Source: Tubiluchus corallicola (lineage: Eukaryota > Priapulida > Priapulimorpha > Priapulimorphida > Tubiluchidae). From it: a stretch of 64,000 nt of DNA. A program made the position numbers and the translations under genes. The notes under the pieces were generated by a model, which saw nothing but the letters and a program-made list of their open reading frames with translations, did not search any database and was not told the DNA's origin. Positions 60,201 to 64,000 of the stretch are shown in pieces (position 1 is the stretch's first letter; each line of letters begins with the position of its first letter). The stretch is taken from positions 62,001-126,000 of the forward strand of contig JAQGDQ010000461.1 in the NCBI GenBank assembly GCA_030141605.1. The letters are read 5' to 3'.

Positions 60201-62644
60201 GTTTCCACCATGTCTGAATTTGTACACACAAATTCTGCTGGGCGTATTTACGAATGACTGCCATCTTGGCTTTTACCTTTAGAAAAATATTTAAAAGCAG
60301 GTTATACAAATGTTACAGCAATCAACCATAAATGTGTGTGCTAGAAGACTTTAGATGAAATCAGACATGGAGGAAATGCTGCGACTGGCAAGTGGTACAA
60401 CATCTAGTTTAGCACCACCTTTAGCATGGATAACTCTTTGCATTTGTTGCTCCAACTCATCATACTGGTATAGTGATTCACTTAGCTAAAACATCAGAAA
60501 TAAGGTAATCAAATAGTTACAGGTAAGAAACAAGTTAGAATTAGAATTTTTCTAAGTTTACCCCCAAAAAGCTGCTCAGTAATAAAGAAGCTTCTGCTTC
60601 AGTTACAAACGTACAGGGCAGACTGCATTTGGGCTCTTACAGTAATTTATCGAAAGATTTTACTTTTTGTAGATAATTAAAAGAAAGTTCAATGTTGTTT
60701 TGTAATGCCTGATGTCTGGATTATGGCATATTGTTTAGAGAGCTCATTTACATGTAAGCAAATAGCAATTATGAAAAAAATGTTAATATCAGTTTAAAAA
60801 AAACAAGTGTCCACAAAACGCACGATTAAATACACTTTTAGAAAACCAACACGGTGAACAAACATTTTCCCAACTCTAACAGGTCAACATGTCGGTTTTA
60901 TATTATATGTAAACTGTCTTTTCATCTGTGTATATATTTATTATTGCCACAAATTTCTGAAACATATTAAAAAATAAAAAATTCCTTAAAACAGCAGCTG
61001 TAAAAATGTCAAGTTGAACATTAATAAGTGTTTGTTTACATAGATCTCAAGGTAATTATCATTGCTTACTTTATGTGAGAGTTCATCTTTATCAATGAGC
61101 AGCTGCCTGTTCTCTTTCTTCAAACTTAACAATGTTGCTTGACTTTTGGCTACCACTTCGTCTAACTCTGCTCTCTCTATGGCTGATCGTTGGAGCTTGT
61201 GGATCAGCTGCCCGTGCTGATAAAGCACCTCGTCACTGAAGAGAAACGATTTTCTAAATCATTGGTATCAATAATATCTTACTTTGTTTCCACATCAATG
61301 TTCTGACAGAGATGTAGCACAGAAACAAATGTCAAAGGTGAAATAAAATCTTAATAGATTATATACCATGTAGGTGAATTAACACATTCAATACAAGTAT
61401 TAGTGTAAGTTAATGTATATTAAATCCTCTGCAATGAAACTATCCTAACAGCTAAAACATCCCGGGTTTTTGATATTTTTAAATAACCTAGTGCTTATGT
61501 TTTTAAATTTGAAGACGCCTAGTCATAATCACTTTAGCGTGTGTATTAGCAGCACAGGTTTAATTGAAAAACAAGCACATACCAATGAGATGCATTGTTT
61601 CGCAAATGCGAATTCAAGAAAATTATTTTTTATTATGAACTTGACATGACATGAAATTAATATATAAGACTGTACTAAATAAGAAAGTGTTTCCTCGAGG
61701 GTTTTTCTGAATTTATTTTCTCAGTTTTTTTTTGTATTAAGCATCAAAAATAAAAAACTGAACAAACTTTTCATTTTTCTGTCCTTGACAGTTTTATCAA
61801 CACAGAATTAATAAAATTGCGGCTGCTGACCACTAACACGCTAATCATTCATACACCATGAAAAGTACGCAAACAGTTTGCTTTTTAATGCAGCACAATG
61901 CTGCTGTTAATGCAGTAAGCTACCAGAAATGGTGTCACACACAGTACTCAAATAAAATTTGCCAAACTGCCATAGAATTAACCACACATTTAACATAATA
62001 AACTGTCTTAGGTTAGGTATCAAATACCATCTTCCAACGACTTCGGGCATTAACACAGACAACACGTTTTTATAAGTCATGTAGAGCAACAACAACAAAT
62101 TTATTCATTGAAACATATTGTTCGTTTAGGTTTTGGCCCCACAAAATGTTTTAGTAAATGAAGTCTGCCATCGTATTGGCACAGTAAAGCAGAACCCGAG
62201 TCTAGTTACAGCACTGCCAAATATTACATATTGTAGCTGTAGTCTGGCTTGAAAACTCTGGGAAAAAAGCAAATAACGGACTTTTTGTAATGAAGCTTCA
62301 CATACACCCAGGACAAATGTCAAAGTCATTGTGTGCAACAGATACCATTCTTTTCATGCTCTACTACTCTATATGAACAATCTACGAACAAAAGTAATTA
62401 AAATTTATTTGACTAATCGAACAAAACAATTTAAAACTCAAATTTTCAAATTCAAATGCTTAGAAAGTGCAACAATTACAATTATGTTTTGCCCTCAAAC
62501 ATGTAAGTGCATGTAAAAAGTGAAACATTGCTGTATTACCCAGATTCCATTACTGTGGGTAAGCTTGTTATTGGAGTTCCTGCTGTGCCATTATCTGTAT
62601 CATCTTCCTCAGCCAGTGTCCATTCCATAGTGCGACAAAAGCAG
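52689..62644 (-). CDS. Unnamed long coiled-coil protein, seven coding exons, about 1141 residues
   Basis: Coding exons are 62628-62540 (ATG at 62628), 61235-61070, 60485-60419, 59690-59563, 56716-54605, 54130-53462 and 52883-52689 (TAG). Every junction is GT-AG and keeps phase. The first exon probably begins at 62644 after an acceptor (ctttttag), so an untranslated exon lies upstream. The N-terminus is acidic (MEWTLAEEDDTDNGTAG). From about residue 30 onward nearly the whole chain is heptad-like, Glu/Lys/Gln/Leu-rich coiled coil. Pro is scarce and there are no membrane segments. A 48-residue unit is duplicated at about residues 242-335. The C-terminus is basic (RQTRRGTNNSKLGY). Architecture suggests a cytoskeletal, centrosomal or Golgi scaffold, but I do not recognise the family and give no symbol. 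Confidence 0.88.
57228..57285. repeat. (TA)n microsatellite in the coiled-coil gene intron 4
   Basis: Nearly pure TA run interrupted once by taccg near 57241. Confidence 0.95.
58219..59130. mobile_element. 912-bp hAT-type element with perfect 8-bp target duplication, in coiled-coil gene intron 4
   Basis: Starts CAGTGGCGGCTC and ends GAGCCGCCACTG, a perfect 12-bp inverted repeat. Both flanks (58211-58218 and 59131-59138) are gtaagcac. Subterminal words gtgggtgctgcaaaa and gggggtgttgcact are also inverted-repeat like. The plus-strand open frame at 58768-59058 shows no transposase motif, so the element appears non-autonomous. Confidence 0.92.
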
Positions 62645-64000
62645 CTAAAAAGAGATTTGACATTGTAAAACCCATGCAGGGTATCCTTTCTAAAACACAA
62701 AACTTTTGTTTAGTCAATTCGTAAAAAATTACAGTGAAATAATAGTTGCAGCGAAGTAGTGAAAAAAATAGTTACAGAGTTACTGATTTTCAAAGATTGA
62801 AACCTTGTGATGTCACATGAAGGCAGAAAGCAGTACAGCAGAATCAGAATTTTCGTTTTGTAAGCAAAATCAAAATCTCCCTCGTATTTCCACTGTTTCT
62901 ATCCTCCAGGTTCCGGTATCACTATTTCTATTTCTCCCTTTCCAGGTTCCAAAATTTTAACAACGTTGACCGTCGTATATTTATACCTCTTGCTGGATTA
63001 ATAAGTACAAAATTCCCAGCCCCACGCGAAAACAATAAATAATCGGTATGATGTAACGAGCCCACGACACTATTGTATTGACTGTTGAGTCTGAGTTTGT
63101 CAGTTTTCATTTGATGAATTCAAAACGGTGTTTGTCAAACTAACAGTTTATCAGTTTCTCTCTTTACAGGATCAAAATAGTTTGCCAAACTAAAACTGAC
63201 AAACAAGTTTAACGAAGAAATTGAACGTCTAAACGACCCTTAAGAGGGGAGCTGACCCAGAATTAAGAGTAAGACTATTTGGAGGGGTGATATCTTCATA
63301 AAGTGCAGGCTGTTGGTGTTATCAAACGTCACTGCATGTTAAAGAATGGTCAAACTGACATGGAGGCTCATATCTAAGATTAAGAGTTAGTTCCTGAATG
63401 AAATCACCTAATAGTAATGCATGTGCCGGGCTAAAAAACTGATTGTTGGGAGCGGAGTAGGACACTAGAGACCTAAATTGAGTCATTAACTGTACTAGCA
63501 GCATCCATTGTTCTTGTTTATTTAATAATAATAATTGAAAATGTCAACACACATTGAATAATTTATTATACATCTGATAAAATAATCTTATTCTGAGCTA
63601 GTAGAATGGCCTATATTGAATTTGGCTTCGATATTAATATTTTTGAAGTGAAATAAGCCCGCTTTTAGGCGATTCCAACATTTGCTTACGGTATATCATT
63701 TTTTATTTTGTCTCGGTTCACAGACAGGTGATCAGTTTCACTACATCTTGGACAAATAATTGTTGGCAGTGACTAAAGGTACGGATCCGTATCCAGAACT
63801 GCAGCAACTAAAAATACGGATCTGTGTCTCGAAAACATTCACCAGAAAATACGGATTGATCCGTACAGCGAATCCCCGGTTTGCATATGAAAAACAACAG
63901 GATTAGATTAAAAAAACTTTTTTCTTATATTATGCCGAGCTATTAATTTTTTTCTGACATGAATATGTTTATATTGTCAATTGAATACATATGCGTCTTC
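62645..64000. other. Upstream region of the coiled-coil gene, nothing further recognised
   Basis: Presumed to hold the untranslated first exon and promoter of the coiled-coil gene, but I cannot place them. Around 63780-63870 there are repeated 'acggatc' words (tacggatccgtat, tacggatctgtgtctcg, tacggattgatccgtac) forming small palindromes. A related atccgtgtctcgg occurs at about 50881. Confidence 0.4.

Noticed and set aside
60360-60418. Extension of coiled-coil exon 3 to the TAA near 60359
   Set aside because: The phase of the next exon fits exactly if exon 3 stops at 60419 with an AAAG/GTGGTG donor, giving an uninterrupted protein. An alternative short isoform is possible but not supported.
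1-64000. CRISPR arrays, bacterial operons, riboswitches, viral genes
   Set aside because: The window is spliced animal DNA; no regularly spaced direct repeats or viral-type gene sets were seen, and the retroelements are LINE-type rather than retroviral.

Overview
The window is nuclear DNA from an animal. It is AT-rich (my impression by eye, not counted) and its genes are split by GT-AG introns. The space between and inside genes is full of decayed retrotransposons and small inverted-repeat DNA transposons. Every recognised gene has a clear animal or human counterpart. CR1/L2-like LINE debris, hAT and TA-flanked mariner/Tigger-like elements and degenerate TTAGGG-type repeats also fit Metazoa. 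I cannot name the species; a non-bilaterian animal such as a sponge or cnidarian is only a guess.

Genes from left to right: UTP4/cirhin (minus, about 4.36-6.32 kb), an rRNA-processing WD40 protein in one uninterrupted exon with a one-base frame break near its start. MLF, the myeloid leukemia factor family (minus, 16.2-23.5 kb, six exons). A weak unidentified plus-strand candidate that starts 122 bases from the MLF start codon, head to head. SLC33A1, the acetyl-CoA transporter (plus, 34.75-43.19 kb, eight coding exons). KYNU, kynureninase (minus, 47.24-50.64 kb, one large exon plus a very small first coding exon). An unnamed coiled-coil protein of about 1141 residues (minus, 52.69-62.63 kb, seven coding exons). 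Exon joins were checked by reading phase across each junction. These genes share no pathway; this is ordinary animal gene neighbourhood, not an operon-like cluster.

The rest is mostly mobile DNA. Structurally defined elements include hAT-type copies with 8-bp target duplications (51.24-51.48 kb, 58.22-59.13 kb, and one at 25.55-29.19 kb split by a LINE), an unassigned terminal-inverted-repeat element with a perfect 8-bp duplication (10.49-11.23 kb), three CAGT-ended elements next to TA (20.97-21.92, 31.79-32.20, 41.67-42.54 kb), a 519-bp element ending 18 bp from an MLF exon, and inverted tRNA-like SINE copies (44.37-44.64 kb). LINE remnants lie near 12.0-13.1, 24.1-24.8, 25.9-29.1, 30.2-31.0 and 49.8 kb. 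Two GC-richer dispersed repeats of unknown kind (8.89/40.81 kb and 16.67/32.62 kb) are the least explained sequences.

I did not find a clearly new biological system. The best leads are the UTP4 frame break, the unidentified coiled-coil protein with its internal duplication, the candidate coding stretches near 23.6, 25.2 and 33.5 kb, and the unexplained repeat families.
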